DNA of 64,000 nucleotides from Bradyrhizobium sp. 132 (GTDB lineage Bacteria; Pseudomonadota; Alphaproteobacteria; Rhizobiales; Xanthobacteraceae): NCBI RefSeq assembly GCF_023074185.1, contig NZ_JADPKY010000081.1, positions 1 to 64,000 of the forward strand, read 5' to 3'. Shown piece by piece: positions 9,098 to 19,961 of this stretch (position 1 is its first letter; each line of letters starts with the position of its first letter). The notes under the pieces were generated by a model. It saw only the letters and a program-made list of their open reading frames with translations, ran no database searches and was not told where the DNA came from. The position numbers and the translations under genes were made by a program.

Positions 9098-12067
9098 TCA
9101 GCTCAATGCTTCGTCCAGGAACGCCTTCAACTGCGCCTGATGCTTCGACATCAAGCCAGTGGCGGTCGCGGCGGAAGCGGCGCGGCCGACATAACGCGGA
9201 CGCCGGCTCACACCGTTCACCTGGTTCAGGACCCATTCCAGATAAGGCTCGATGAAGTGCCAGGCACCCATGTTGCGCGGCTCTTCCTGGCACCACACCA
9301 TTTCGGCCTTCTTGAAACGCGACAGCTCGGCCACCAGCGCCTTCAGCGGCACCGGATAGAGCTGCTCGACGCGCATCAGGTAGATGTCGTCGATGCCGCG
9401 CTTCTCGCGCTCCTCGTAGAGATCGTAATAGACCTTGCCGGTGCAGAGCACGATGCGACGGATCTTCTCGTCGGGAACGAGCTTGGTCGCCTCGCTTGGC
9501 TGCATCTGGGCGTCATCGTAGAGGATGCGGTGGAAGGTCGTACCCTTCGCAAGCTCCTCGAGACGCGACACCGCCCGCTTGTGACGCAGCAGCGACTTCG
9601 GCGTCATCACGATCAGCGGCTTGCGGATCTCGCGATGAAGCTGCCGGCGCAGCACGTGGAAGTAGTTCGCCGGCGTGGTCGGATAGACCACCTGCATGTT
9701 GTCTTCGGCGCACATCTGCAGGAAACGCTCGAGCCGCGCCGAGGAATGCTCCGGTCCCTGGCCCTCATAGCCGTGCGGCAAGAGGCAGACGAGGCCGGAC
9801 ATGCGCAGCCATTTGCGCTCGCCCGAGGAGATGAACTGATCGAACACGACCTGCGCGCCGTTGGCGAAGTCGCCGAACTGGGCTTCCCACAGCGTCAGCG
9901 TGTTCGGCTCGGCGAGCGAGTAGCCGTACTCGAAGCCGAGCACCGCTTCTTCCGACAGCAGCGAGTTGATGACCTCGTAATGACCCTGCTCGTGGCCGAG
10001 ATGGTTGTACGGCGTGTAGCGGCTCTCGTCCTCCTGGTCGATCAGGACGGAGTGGCGCTGCGAGAAGGTGCCGCGCTCGGAATCCTGACCCGACAGGCGG
10101 ACATGGTGGTTCTCGTTGAGCAGGGTGCAGAACGCCAATGCCTCGCCGGTCGCCCAATCGATGCCAGCGCCGGTGTCGATCGCCTTGGCGCGGTTGTCGA
10201 GGAAGCGCTGGATGGTGCGGTGGACGCGGAAACCGTCCGGCACCTTGGTGATCTTGCGGCCGATATCCTTCAGTTCTGCGGTGTCGACGCCAGTGACGCC
10301 GCGCCGCGCATCTTCTTCCTGATCGGCGATCTTGAAGCCGGCCCATTTGCCGTCGAGCCAGTCGGCCTTGTTGGGCTTGTAGCCCGAGCCGGCTTCGAGC
10401 TCGGCATCGAGCCGCGCGCGCCAGTCCGCCTTGGCCTTCTCGACCTCGCCCTCGGTCAGCACGCCTTCGCTGATCAGGCGACGGGCATAGAGTTCGAGCG
10501 TCGACGGATGGGCCGCGATCTTCTTGTACATCACCGGCTGGGTGAAAGCCGGCTCGTCGCCCTCGTTATGGCCATGCCTGCGGTAGCAGAACATGTCGAT
10601 GACGACGGGCTTGTGGAATTTCTGCCGGAACTCGGTCGCGACCTTGGCCGCGAACACCACGGCCTCCGGATCGTCGCCGTTGACGTGGAAGATCGGCGCG
10701 TCGATCATCTTCGCAACATCCGACGGATACGGCGAAGAACGGGAATAACGCGGATAGGTGGTGAAGCCGATCTGGTTGTTGACGATGAAGTGCACGGAGC
10801 CGCCGGTGCGGTAGCCCTTCAGGTCCGACAGGCCGAAGCATTCCGCGACCACACCCTGGCCGGCAAACGCTGCGTCGCCGTGCATCAGGAGCGGCATCAC
10901 CGAGATGCGCTGGTCCGGCGGATCGCCGTGCTGATCCTGCTTGGCGCGGACTTTTCCGAGCACGACGGGATCGACGATCTCGAGATGCGAGGGGTTGGCA
11001 GTCAGCGACAGATGGATGCGGTTGCCGTCGAACTCGCGATCCGAAGATGCGCCGAGGTGATATTTGACGTCGCCCGAGCCTTCGACCGCGTCAGGGTTGG
11101 CCGAGCCGCCCTTGAACTCGTGGAACAGCGCGCGATGCGGCTTGCCCATCACCTGGGTTAGCACGTTGAGGCGGCCGCGATGCGGCATGCCCAGCACGAC
11201 CTCCTTCACACCGAGATTGCCGCCGCGCTTGATGATCTGCTCGAGCGCGGGGATCAGCGATTCAGCACCGTCCAGGCCGAAGCGCTTGGTGCCGGTGAAC
11301 TTGGTGTCGCAGAATTTCTCGAAACCTTCGGCTTCGACTAGCTTCATCAGGATGGCGCGACGGCCTTCGCGGGTGAAGGAGATTTCCTTGTCCGGCCCCT
11401 CGATCCGCTCCTGGATCCACGCCTTCTGCGCCGCGTTGGTGATGTGCATGAACTCGACGCCGAGCGTCTGGCAGTAGGTGCGCTCGCAGATCGCGGTGAT
11501 TTCGCGCAAGTTGGCGTATTCGAGACCGAGCACATGGTCGAGGAAGATCTTGCGGTCGAAATCGGCTTCGCTGAAGCCGTAGGTCCGCGGATCGAGTTCT
11601 TCGCGATTGCGCTGGGCTTCGATGCCGAGCGGATCGAGCTTGGCGTGGAAATGACCACGCATGCGGTAGGACCGGATCAGCATCAGGGCGCGGACCGAGT
11701 CGCGCGTGGCCTGGAGCAGGTCGGCGGAGGAGAGGCCGCCGCCCTTGTCGCCGCCCTTGGCCTGCGCCTTGGCGGCGATCTTGGCACCGACCGACTTCTC
11801 GACTTCCGCCCAATTGCCGTCCAGGGCGGAGGTCAGATCGTCCTGCGGGGTCAGCGGCCAGTTGGCGCGCTCCCAGGACGGGCCTTCGGCATTCTTGCTG
11901 ATGTCGGCCGGCTGGTCGTTGAGGCTCTTGAAGAAGTCCTGCCACTCGGCATCCACCGACGACGGATCCTTCTCGTAGCGGGCGTAGATTTCATCGATGT
12001 AGGTGGCGTTGGTGCCCTGCAAAAAGGAGGAGAGGGCAAAGGCTGCGTTCGCGTCTTGGCGAGACAT
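9098..12067 (-). CDS. sucA: 2-oxoglutarate dehydrogenase E1 component
   Basis: Thiamine-diphosphate-dependent decarboxylase that turns 2-oxoglutarate into a succinyl group on E2-bound lipoate. The 989 residues are full length for homodimeric bacterial E1o. The N-terminus (about 10-50, ATYIDEIYARYEKDPSSVDAEW) is the short E2-binding peptide region. Family signatures include GMPHRGRLNVL (about 294-304), LGASSDREF, the thiamine/metal region with FHVNGDDPEAVV, and YRRHGHNEGDEPAFTQP (about 497-513). The C-terminal transketolase-like domain has QDSERGTFSQRH and HGYEGQGPEHSSAR. The ATG is preceded by AGGA at a normal distance. It lies 137 bases downstream of sucD. Confidence 0.98.
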   Translation of the reverse strand: MSRQDANAAFALSSFLQGTNATYIDEIYARYEKDPSSVDAEWQDFFKSLNDQPADISKNAEGPSWERANWPLTPQDDLTSALDGNWAEVEKSVGAKIAAKAQAKGGDKGGGLSSADLLQATRDSVRALMLIRSYRMRGHFHAKLDPLGIEAQRNREELDPRTYGFSEADFDRKIFLDHVLGLEYANLREITAICERTYCQTLGVEFMHITNAAQKAWIQERIEGPDKEISFTREGRRAILMKLVEAEGFEKFCDTKFTGTKRFGLDGAESLIPALEQIIKRGGNLGVKEVVLGMPHRGRLNVLTQVMGKPHRALFHEFKGGSANPDAVEGSGDVKYHLGASSDREFDGNRIHLSLTANPSHLEIVDPVVLGKVRAKQDQHGDPPDQRISVMPLLMHGDAAFAGQGVVAECFGLSDLKGYRTGGSVHFIVNNQIGFTTYPRYSRSSPYPSDVAKMIDAPIFHVNGDDPEAVVFAAKVATEFRQKFHKPVVIDMFCYRRHGHNEGDEPAFTQPVMYKKIAAHPSTLELYARRLISEGVLTEGEVEKAKADWRARLDAELEAGSGYKPNKADWLDGKWAGFKIADQEEDARRGVTGVDTAELKDIGRKITKVPDGFRVHRTIQRFLDNRAKAIDTGAGIDWATGEALAFCTLLNENHHVRLSGQDSERGTFSQRHSVLIDQEDESRYTPYNHLGHEQGHYEVINSLLSEEAVLGFEYGYSLAEPNTLTLWEAQFGDFANGAQVVFDQFISSGERKWLRMSGLVCLLPHGYEGQGPEHSSARLERFLQMCAEDNMQVVYPTTPANYFHVLRRQLHREIRKPLIVMTPKSLLRHKRAVSRLEELAKGTTFHRILYDDAQMQPSEATKLVPDEKIRRIVLCTGKVYYDLYEEREKRGIDDIYLMRVEQLYPVPLKALVAELSRFKKAEMVWCQEEPRNMGAWHFIEPYLEWVLNQVNGVSRRPRYVGRAASAATATGLMSKHQAQLKAFLDEALS

Positions 12068-12204
12068 ACTTGAGTTCCTGGCGATTTCGGTTCGCGCATA
12101 ACAAACGGCGCTGGCGCTGGGCTCCCCGGCAGAGGACCAGCGCGACAGGCACCATTTACCCTATTTGCTGCGAAACTTCGCCCGGAAAAGTGCGAAGGAG
12201 TGAA

Positions 12205-13089
12205 TTAGCCCTTCAATTTTTCGGCAAGCGTGTGCCCAAGGCGGGCGGGAGACGGAGACACTGTAATTCCTGCCGATTTCATCGCGTCGGTCTTGGAACC
12301 CGCGTCGCCCTTGCCGCCCGAAATGATCGCGCCGGCATGGCCCATGCGGCGGCCGGGAGGGGCCGTAACACCGGCAATGAAACCGACCATCGGCTTCTTG
12401 CGGCCGCGCTTGGCTTCGTCCTTGAGGAACTGGGCGGCGTCTTCCTCGGCGGAACCGCCGATCTCGCCGATCATGATGATCGACTCGGTCTTGGGGTCGC
12501 CCAGCAGCATTTCCAACACGTCGATGAACTCGGTTCCCTTGACCGGGTCGCCACCAATGCCGACCGCGGTGGTCTGGCCGAGGCCTTCCTGGCTGGTCTG
12601 GAACACGGCTTCGTAGGTCAGGGTGCCGGAGCGGGAGACGATGCCGACGCTGCCGGTCTTGAAGATGTTGGCCGGCATGATGCCGATCTTGCACTCGCCG
12701 GCGGTCATGACGCCCGGGCAGTTCGGCCCGATCAGGCGCGACTTGGAACCGGCCAGCGAACGCTTCACGCGCACCATGTCGATGACAGGAATGCCCTCGG
12801 TGATGCAGACGATCAGCGGGACCTCGGCATCGATGGCTTCGCAGATCGCATCGGCCGCGCCCGGCGGCGGCACGTAGATCACGGACGCGTCGGCGCCGGT
12901 CTTCTCACGCGCCTCGCGCACGGTGTCGAACACCGGCAGGCCCAGATGCGTCGCGCCGCCTTTGCCCGGCGAAGTGCCGCCGACCATCTTGGTGCCGTAG
13001 GCAATCGCGGCCTCCGAGTGGAAGGTGCCGTTCTTGCCGGTAAAGCCCTGGCAGATGACCTTGGTGTTCTTGTCGATCAGGATGGACAT
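12205..13089 (-). CDS. sucD: Succinyl-CoA synthetase subunit alpha
   Basis: CoA-binding and phosphohistidine-carrying subunit that with SucC converts succinyl-CoA to succinate with substrate-level phosphorylation. The 294-residue protein has a CoA-binding Rossmann N-terminus ([14 protein letters not shown], about 14-27), the ligase signature GGVCITEG-type stretch (here [12 protein letters not shown]), [11 protein letters not shown], and the phosphorylated H251 in [13 protein letters not shown]. It is separated from sucC by a DUF1579-like gene instead of lying directly beside it. Confidence 0.97.
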   Translation of the reverse strand: MSILIDKNTKVICQGFTGKNGTFHSEAAIAYGTKMVGGTSPGKGGATHLGLPVFDTVREAREKTGADASVIYVPPPGAADAICEAIDAEVPLIVCITEGIPVIDMVRVKRSLAGSKSRLIGPNCPGVMTAGECKIGIMPANIFKTGSVGIVSRSGTLTYEAVFQTSQEGLGQTTAVGIGGDPVKGTEFIDVLEMLLGDPKTESIIMIGEIGGSAEEDAAQFLKDEAKRGRKKPMVGFIAGVTAPPGRRMGHAGAIISGGKGDAGSKTDAMKSAGITVSPSPARLGHTLAEKLKG

Positions 13090-13123
13090 GAGGTCTGCTT
13101 TCGGGAAACTAACGTGTGAGAGG

Positions 13124-13603
13124 TCAGTGGATGCGGCGGTAGACGCCGGTGAGGACGTCGGCCCAGCCTTCCGCGTCCGGCGAGAACTGGATCTTCAACG
13201 AATAGGAATCGTCGTCGATGATTTCGTAGACGTGGCGCGCATTGCCGCGGAGCGAGCCGCGCACCAGTGTCAGGGTCTTCCCGACCCAGCCGCCGGAGGC
13301 AGGCGAGGGCGGCGTGTAGCCGAGCGAGTCGTACCAGAACAATTTGTAGGTCCGGTCCTCGCGGTCGAAGGTGAAGATACCGTGGGTGGCGAAGACCTGC
13401 TTGCCGTCGCGCATCTGAACCGAGTCCTGGATCAGGTAGAACCCGTTGAGATCCATTTGCGCCACGACGTGCGAGGTCGCCGGCCCGCCTTCCGTCCAGC
13501 GCGACGGAAAGACCACCTCTTCGCCATTCCATTCGCCGGCGAACGCGGCAAGACGCGCGTGCTCCGGCAGCGGGGATGATGCGGCGAGATGGTCCTGGGT
13601 CAT
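13124..13603 (-). CDS. DUF1579-like protein encoded between sucC and sucD
   Basis: A 159-residue cytosolic protein with no signal peptide or membrane segment. Motifs such as [41 protein letters not shown], the repeated aromatic-rich strands ([14 protein letters not shown]) and a C-terminal TGVYRRIH resemble the lipocalin-like DUF1579 family, whose function is unknown. It starts only four bases after the sucC stop and ends 34 bases before sucD, so it is translationally coupled in the succinyl-CoA synthetase operon. Family assignment is from recognition of the fold-like pattern and is moderate. Confidence 0.75.
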   Translation of the reverse strand: MTQDHLAASSPLPEHARLAAFAGEWNGEEVVFPSRWTEGGPATSHVVAQMDLNGFYLIQDSVQMRDGKQVFATHGIFTFDREDRTYKLFWYDSLGYTPPSPASGGWVGKTLTLVRGSLRGNARHVYEIIDDDSYSLKIQFSPDAEGWADVLTGVYRRIH

Positions 13604-13607
13604 GGCC

Positions 13608-14804
<1,197 letters not shown>

Positions 14805-14957
14805 ATGGTCGCTCCCTGAACCCGCGGGCGGTGACCGCAGGGGCCCACCTCAGTCTTGTGGCTGGCATACCATATACCACAGGAACTGCAACTCGGATTC
14901 TTTGACATCGATCTCTGGACCTGCGGACCCGGAACCCGCCCGACGCGGCCCCCGGAA

Positions 14958-14993
14958 ATGAAACCGCCGAAGACCGGTTTCGGTCTTCGGCGG
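14958..14993 (-). terminator. Intrinsic terminator of mdh
   Basis: On the minus strand a perfect 12-bp stem (arms 14964-14975 and 14982-14993, CCGCCGAAGACC/GGTCTTCGGCGG) with a six-base loop is followed by TTTCATTT. It begins 14 bases after the mdh stop codon. The sucC-to-membrane-protein genes may therefore have their own promoter downstream of this point, in addition to any read-through. Confidence 0.85.
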
Positions 14994-15006
14994 GGACGTT
15001 TTGACC

Positions 15007-16032
<1,026 letters not shown>

Positions 16033-16097
16033 TTAGCCTCCCCCGTTCAAGTCGCCGGTTGCCCATTTGTCGGGCTTGCCGCGTATTGGAGCGCATC

Positions 16098-16179
16098 CCT
16101 GTCATTCCAGAGCGCATCCAACCGGTTTGCACGAAACATGGCCCGATGACGGGCTCCGTCGCGGCCCCCGGAATGACAG
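16098..16179. repeat. Intergenic palindrome upstream of mdh
   Basis: Opens CTGTCATTCC and closes GGAATGACAG, so the ends are perfectly complementary. The interior contains a CCCGATGACGGGC hairpin. It resembles the family D repeats in its ends but has a different core. It lies between zapE and mdh. Confidence 0.6.
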
Positions 16180-16216
16180 CGCTGGCAAATAGGACTTAAG
16201 TCTCCACCAAGCCCTT

Positions 16217-17401
16217 TTAAGTCTCCACCAAGCCCTTGGTCGAGCCGCTGGCGGTGGAATCCTTGCGGCCGTGGGGCAGCGCCAGATAGGATTCCGAGCT
16301 CATTTCAATCAGGCGCGACGACGTCCGCTTGAACTCGTTGGCCTCGTTGCCCTCGTGGGCGAGGTACAGCGAGATCGGGTTGGCATCGGCGGAAGCCATC
16401 AGCTTCACGGCATTGTCATAGAGTGTGTCGATCAGCGTGATGAAGCGCTTGGCGGCGTTGCGCTGGGAGAGGTCCATCACTGGAATATGGTCGACCAGGA
16501 TAGTGTGATAGTCGTGCGCCAGCCTGAGATAGTCGGATGCGCCGAGCGGCTTCTCGCAGAGATCGGCGAACGAAAACCGCGCCACGCCGGGGGCCGAGCA
16601 CGGCACGTGCAGGATGCGCCCCTTGATCGAAATATCGCGCGGCTTGCATTTGGCGCTGCCGGACATCTTCGACCAGGCGCGGTCGAGCGCGGTGTCCGCC
16701 TCAGTGTCTGCCGGCGTCAGCCACATCGGCACGCCCTGAAGTTTTTCCAGCCGGAAGTCGGTGCGCGCGTCGAGCCGCAGCACGTCCATGTGGTCGGTGA
16801 TCTGCTGGATGAACGGCAGGAACAGCGAACGGTTCAGGCCGCCCTTGTAGAGATCGTCAGGCGCGACGTTGGAGGTCGCGACCACCACGGTGCCGAGTTC
16901 CAGCAGCTTTGCGAACAGGCGGCCGAGGATCATCGCGTCGGCGATGTCGGTGACGTGGAATTCGTCGAAGCAGAGCAGCCAGCTCTCCTCGAAGATGGCG
17001 TTCGCGGTCAGCATGATGACGTCGCCGTCGGCGATCTCGCCGCGCGCGATGCCCTGGCGATAGTCGTAGATGCGCTCGTGCACATCGGCCATGAACTCGT
17101 GGAAATGCGCGCGCCGCTTGTGCTCGACGGTACTGTGCTGAAAGAACAGGTCCATCAGCATGGTCTTGCCGCGGCCGACCTCGCCATGGACGTAGAGCCC
17201 GTGCGGCGCCTCGTCCTTGTCGCTGCTGAACAGGCGACTGAGCAGGCCCTGCTTGCGCGGCGGCTTGTAATCGGCGAGCCGCTGGTCGAGCGCCGTGTAG
17301 GCTTCGGCGATTTCGGCCTGCGCAGCGTCGGGCTCGATCGCGCCTGATACGATCAGGGCCTGATACGCCTCGCGGAATGGGGAACTGGGAGTCGAAAGCA
17401 T
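16217..17401 (-). CDS. zapE: Cell division protein ZapE (AFG1-like ATPase)
   Basis: AFG1-family P-loop ATPase; the Escherichia coli homologue acts at the Z-ring, and related mitochondrial Afg1 helps turn over respiratory-chain subunits. The 394-residue protein has Walker A GEVGRGKT (73-80), the following MLMDLFF, Walker B LLCFDEFHVTD (142-152), and sensor-like VVVATSNVAPDDLYK. An odd feature is the pair of near-identical sequences around the stop codon (GTCTCCACCAAGCCC at about 16200-16232), a short tandem duplication of the last codons. It is on the same strand as mdh, about 240 bases upstream of it. Confidence 0.95.
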   Translation of the reverse strand: MLSTPSSPFREAYQALIVSGAIEPDAAQAEIAEAYTALDQRLADYKPPRKQGLLSRLFSSDKDEAPHGLYVHGEVGRGKTMLMDLFFQHSTVEHKRRAHFHEFMADVHERIYDYRQGIARGEIADGDVIMLTANAIFEESWLLCFDEFHVTDIADAMILGRLFAKLLELGTVVVATSNVAPDDLYKGGLNRSLFLPFIQQITDHMDVLRLDARTDFRLEKLQGVPMWLTPADTEADTALDRAWSKMSGSAKCKPRDISIKGRILHVPCSAPGVARFSFADLCEKPLGASDYLRLAHDYHTILVDHIPVMDLSQRNAAKRFITLIDTLYDNAVKLMASADANPISLYLAHEGNEANEFKRTSSRLIEMSSESYLALPHGRKDSTASGSTKGLVET

Positions 17402-17540
17402 GGCTCTTTACGGCCAGAGACCGGCGTGAATTGCAACTGTGTATTGGCGCAACGGGCGTATGCGCTTACCCTCGTCCACGTGGGTGCGGGCGGATGATTG
17501 AAATATCAGAGAGTTAAGCGGCTCCTTTGAGGTTCCTGAC

Positions 17541-17795
17541 ATGGCTCTTAGTATCGAGGACCCCGAGACCGAGCATCTCGCGTGGAGGCTGGCGCAACTC
17601 ACCGGCGAGACCGTTGTTGTCGCGACGAAGCGAGCTATCGAGGAGCGGCTTAGCCGGATCGACAATCAGCATCGCAAAACTGCTCTCTTGGACGACATGG
17701 CCGCGATCCGCCGACGCTGGAGCGAGCTACCTGTGGTAGCCGACCAGACGGCAGGCGAAATCGTTGTCTATGACAAACACGGATTGCCATCCTGA
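17541..17795 (+). CDS. VapB-type antitoxin without an adjacent toxin
   Basis: An 84-residue protein resembling the Rv0623-type VapB antitoxins, which bind DNA through their N-terminal part and block a VapC PIN-domain RNase. MALSIEDPETEHLAWRL and ETVVVATKRAIEERL form the N-terminal helical and DNA-binding region, and the C-terminus (EIVVYDKHGLPS) is the usual toxin-contact end. In intact modules vapC overlaps or directly follows. Here only 40 bases separate the stop from the end of opposite-strand thpR, and no PIN-domain frame is present. The toxin has been lost, or the protein acts in trans. Confidence 0.8.
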   Translation: MALSIEDPETEHLAWRLAQLTGETVVVATKRAIEERLSRIDNQHRKTALLDDMAAIRRRWSELPVVADQTAGEIVVYDKHGLPS

Positions 17796-17835
17796 CGCGA
17801 CAGACGCCACGCGCCATATGGCTTGCGAGCCAAGC

Positions 17836-18372
17836 TCACTCACACAACTCGTAAGCGTCTTCGACCACATACGGCCCGCCGCCGGTGGAGGCGCGGGACG
17901 AGAACAGCACGAAGCGTTCGGCCGTGAACGCCTTGCTGGGAAAATAGCCGCGCAGCGAGAGATAGTCGGCGACATCTCGGTCGGTGGCGTCGTGCAGACG
18001 AGCCAGCGTGACATGCGGGATGAACTTGCGGCCTTCAGGGTCGAGGCCGATCCGCTGCATCATGCGCTCGAGCTCGGCCTGCAATTCCATCAGCGGCTTG
18101 CTTGGCACGATGGTTGCGACCACCGCGCGCGGCTTGCGCCCCCCGAAACTGGTGAGGCCCTGCACCTTCACCTCGAACGGCTTGCGGTCGACGCGAAACA
18201 GCATCGAGGCGATTTCGTTGGCGGACATGCCGTCGATATTGCCGATGAAACGCAGGGTGACGTGGTAATTTTCGGGATCGATCCAGCGGGCGCCGGGAAG
18301 CCCGCCCCGCAAATTGGAAAGCGACTGGCCAATCTCGGCCGGAATTTCCAGACCGGTGAACAAACGCGGCAT
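17836..18372 (-). CDS. thpR: RNA 2',3'-cyclic phosphodiesterase (2H superfamily, ThpR/LigT)
   Basis: Hydrolyses 2',3'-cyclic phosphodiesters to 2'-phosphomonoesters. From the ATG at 18372 (MPRLFTGLEIP) the protein has 178 residues, normal for the family. Both signature tetrapeptides that form the active site are present: HVTL at 37-40 and HVTL at 120-123. A more upstream ATG at 18399 would add MPKHRECET, which is not conserved. The gene stands alone; its convergent neighbour is the orphan antitoxin. Confidence 0.93.
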   Translation of the reverse strand: MPRLFTGLEIPAEIGQSLSNLRGGLPGARWIDPENYHVTLRFIGNIDGMSANEIASMLFRVDRKPFEVKVQGLTSFGGRKPRAVVATIVPSKPLMELQAELERMMQRIGLDPEGRKFIPHVTLARLHDATDRDVADYLSLRGYFPSKAFTAERFVLFSSRASTGGGPYVVEDAYELCE

Positions 18373-18547
18373 CGTTTCGCACTCCCGATGCTTGGGCATG
18401 ATCCCTTCGGAAAGACCATATCCAAATTTTAGAGCCGGCGACGAATCACCGGTACCCCAATTCCTATCGCAGTTGTGTGACCCTGCGAAGCATCGCGCGC
18501 CTTACCCCGGTAAAACCCTGGGAATTACGGTCGGCGCTGCCTGCTTT

Positions 18548-19240
18548 TCAACGCCGTTGCTCAGCTATCGTGCCAAGGAATGCCTCAACCGTGGGCAAGA
18601 TATTCTTGACGATGATGTCGACGCCCGCCGCGGTCGGATGAATGCCGTCGGCCTGGTTGAGTTTGGCGTCGGCTGCGACACCGTCAAGAAAAAACGGATA
18701 GAGCGGCACGTCGAATTTTTTCGCCAGATCCGGATAAATCGAATTGAAGCGTGCCGCATAATCCGGGCCGTAATTCGGCGGCGCCAGCATGCCGCACAGC
18801 ATCACCGCGATCTTGCGCGCCTTGAGGCGCTGGACGATCTCGGTGAGCGCGGTGCGCGTCAAATCGGGATCGATGCCGCGCAACGCGTCGTTGGCGCCGA
18901 GCTCGATGATGACACCGTCGGTTCCGTCAGGGACCGACCAGTCGAGCCGGTCACGGCCGGCGGACGAGGTGTCCCCGGACACCCCCGCGTTGGTCATGTC
19001 GATGTCTATGCCTTTGGCCTGCAAGGCTTTTTTAAGCTTTGTGGGGAATGCTTCCTGGGCCGGGAGACCGAGACCGGCGCTTAAAGAATCGCCCAGAACG
19101 ACAAGCTTGACCGATTTTGTCGATTCCGCCCAAGCCGGATTTGCGACCGTCATCAAAGCGAACATCAACACGGCTATGTGCATGAACAATCCGTAACGCC
19201 TCTCGACCGCGCGTACGGAGTTGCCATATGACCGGACCAT
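18548..19240 (-). CDS. Secreted arylesterase / SGNH-hydrolase (TesA-like)
   Basis: GDSL-family esterase probably exported to the periplasm; TesA homologues hydrolyse aryl esters and acyl thioesters. From the ATG at 19240 (230 residues) a basic n-region (RAVERRYG) and hydrophobic core (LFMHIAVLMFALMTVA) end in PAWAES, a good signal peptidase I site. Catalytic blocks are GDSLSAG (S52), GVSGDTSSAG, GAND (114-117) and DGIHP (D197, H200). An internal ATG at 19183 also yields a signal peptide but without the basic n-region. The 19240 start overlaps, on the other strand, the start of the ABC ATPase gene, as in E. coli tesA-ybbA. Confidence 0.9.
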   Translation of the reverse strand: MVRSYGNSVRAVERRYGLFMHIAVLMFALMTVANPAWAESTKSVKLVVLGDSLSAGLGLPAQEAFPTKLKKALQAKGIDIDMTNAGVSGDTSSAGRDRLDWSVPDGTDGVIIELGANDALRGIDPDLTRTALTEIVQRLKARKIAVMLCGMLAPPNYGPDYAARFNSIYPDLAKKFDVPLYPFFLDGVAADAKLNQADGIHPTAAGVDIIVKNILPTVEAFLGTIAEQRR

Positions 19241-19961
19241 GGACACTCGCATCTCTTCCTCTTCGCTCGCCGCCAGCTCGGCAGACACCATCGCCATCTC
19301 CAACGTCAATCTGTCATTGGGTACGGGCGCGGCACGCGTTCACATTCTCAAGGATATCAGCTTGCGCGTCGGCCGTAGCGAGACGATCGGGCTGATCGGC
19401 CCGTCAGGCTCGGGCAAATCCACGCTGCTCATGGTGATGGCTGGGCTGGAGCGTCCTGATAGCGGAGAGGTGGTGGTCAGCGGCACGCCTTTCAATGGCC
19501 TCGACGAGGACGCGCTGGCCCGCTTCCGCGGCCGCCAAATCGGCATCGTCTTCCAGTCCTTCCATTTGATCCCGACGATGACGGCGCTGGAGAACGTCGC
19601 CGTGCCGCTCGAGCTCGCCGGCAATCCCGACGCCGCCAAGCGCGCGGCGCAGGAGCTGCAATCGGTCGGGCTCGGCGATCGCCTGCATCATTACCCGACA
19701 CAACTCTCCGGCGGCGAGCAGCAGCGCGTTGCGCTGGCGCGCGCGCTGGCGCCCGATCCCGCGATCCTCGTTGCCGACGAGCCGACCGGCAATCTCGACG
19801 AAGCCACCGGCAAGCAGATCGTCGATCTCCTGTTCAGCAAGCATGCCGAGCGCGGCATGACCCTGGTGCTGGTGACGCACGATTCCTCACTCGCGCATCG
19901 CTGCGATCGTGTCATCCGCCTGCGTTCGGGGCGCATCGACACGCAGGCTGCACCCGCATGA
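19239..19961 (+). CDS. ABC transporter ATP-binding protein (YbbA/LolD-like)
   Basis: ATPase of a MacB/LolD-type system that powers an FtsX-like permease, usually working on substrates at the outer face of the inner membrane. The 240-residue protein has Walker A GPSGSGKS (about 54-61), a Q-loop VFQSFHLIP, signature LSGGEQQR (156-163), Walker B ILVADEP with GNLDE, and the H-loop VTHDSS. The start at 19239 shares the CCATGG sequence with the divergent arylesterase start. The stop overlaps the permease start by four bases (ATGA), so the two are translationally coupled. The tesA-ybbA-ybbP gene order supports a YbbAP-type transporter. Confidence 0.93.
   Translation: MDTRISSSSLAASSADTIAISNVNLSLGTGAARVHILKDISLRVGRSETIGLIGPSGSGKSTLLMVMAGLERPDSGEVVVSGTPFNGLDEDALARFRGRQIGIVFQSFHLIPTMTALENVAVPLELAGNPDAAKRAAQELQSVGLGDRLHHYPTQLSGGEQQRVALARALAPDPAILVADEPTGNLDEATGKQIVDLLFSKHAERGMTLVLVTHDSSLAHRCDRVIRLRSGRIDTQAAPA

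Noticed and set aside
9140-11161. 673-codon plus-strand frame antisense to sucA
   Set aside because: Shadow frame with the same compositional bias; sucA covers the region with complete E1 motifs.
17836-18372. Idea that thpR and the orphan VapB form one RNA-processing module
   Set aside because: They are convergent, not cotranscribed, and thpR is a common stand-alone core gene.
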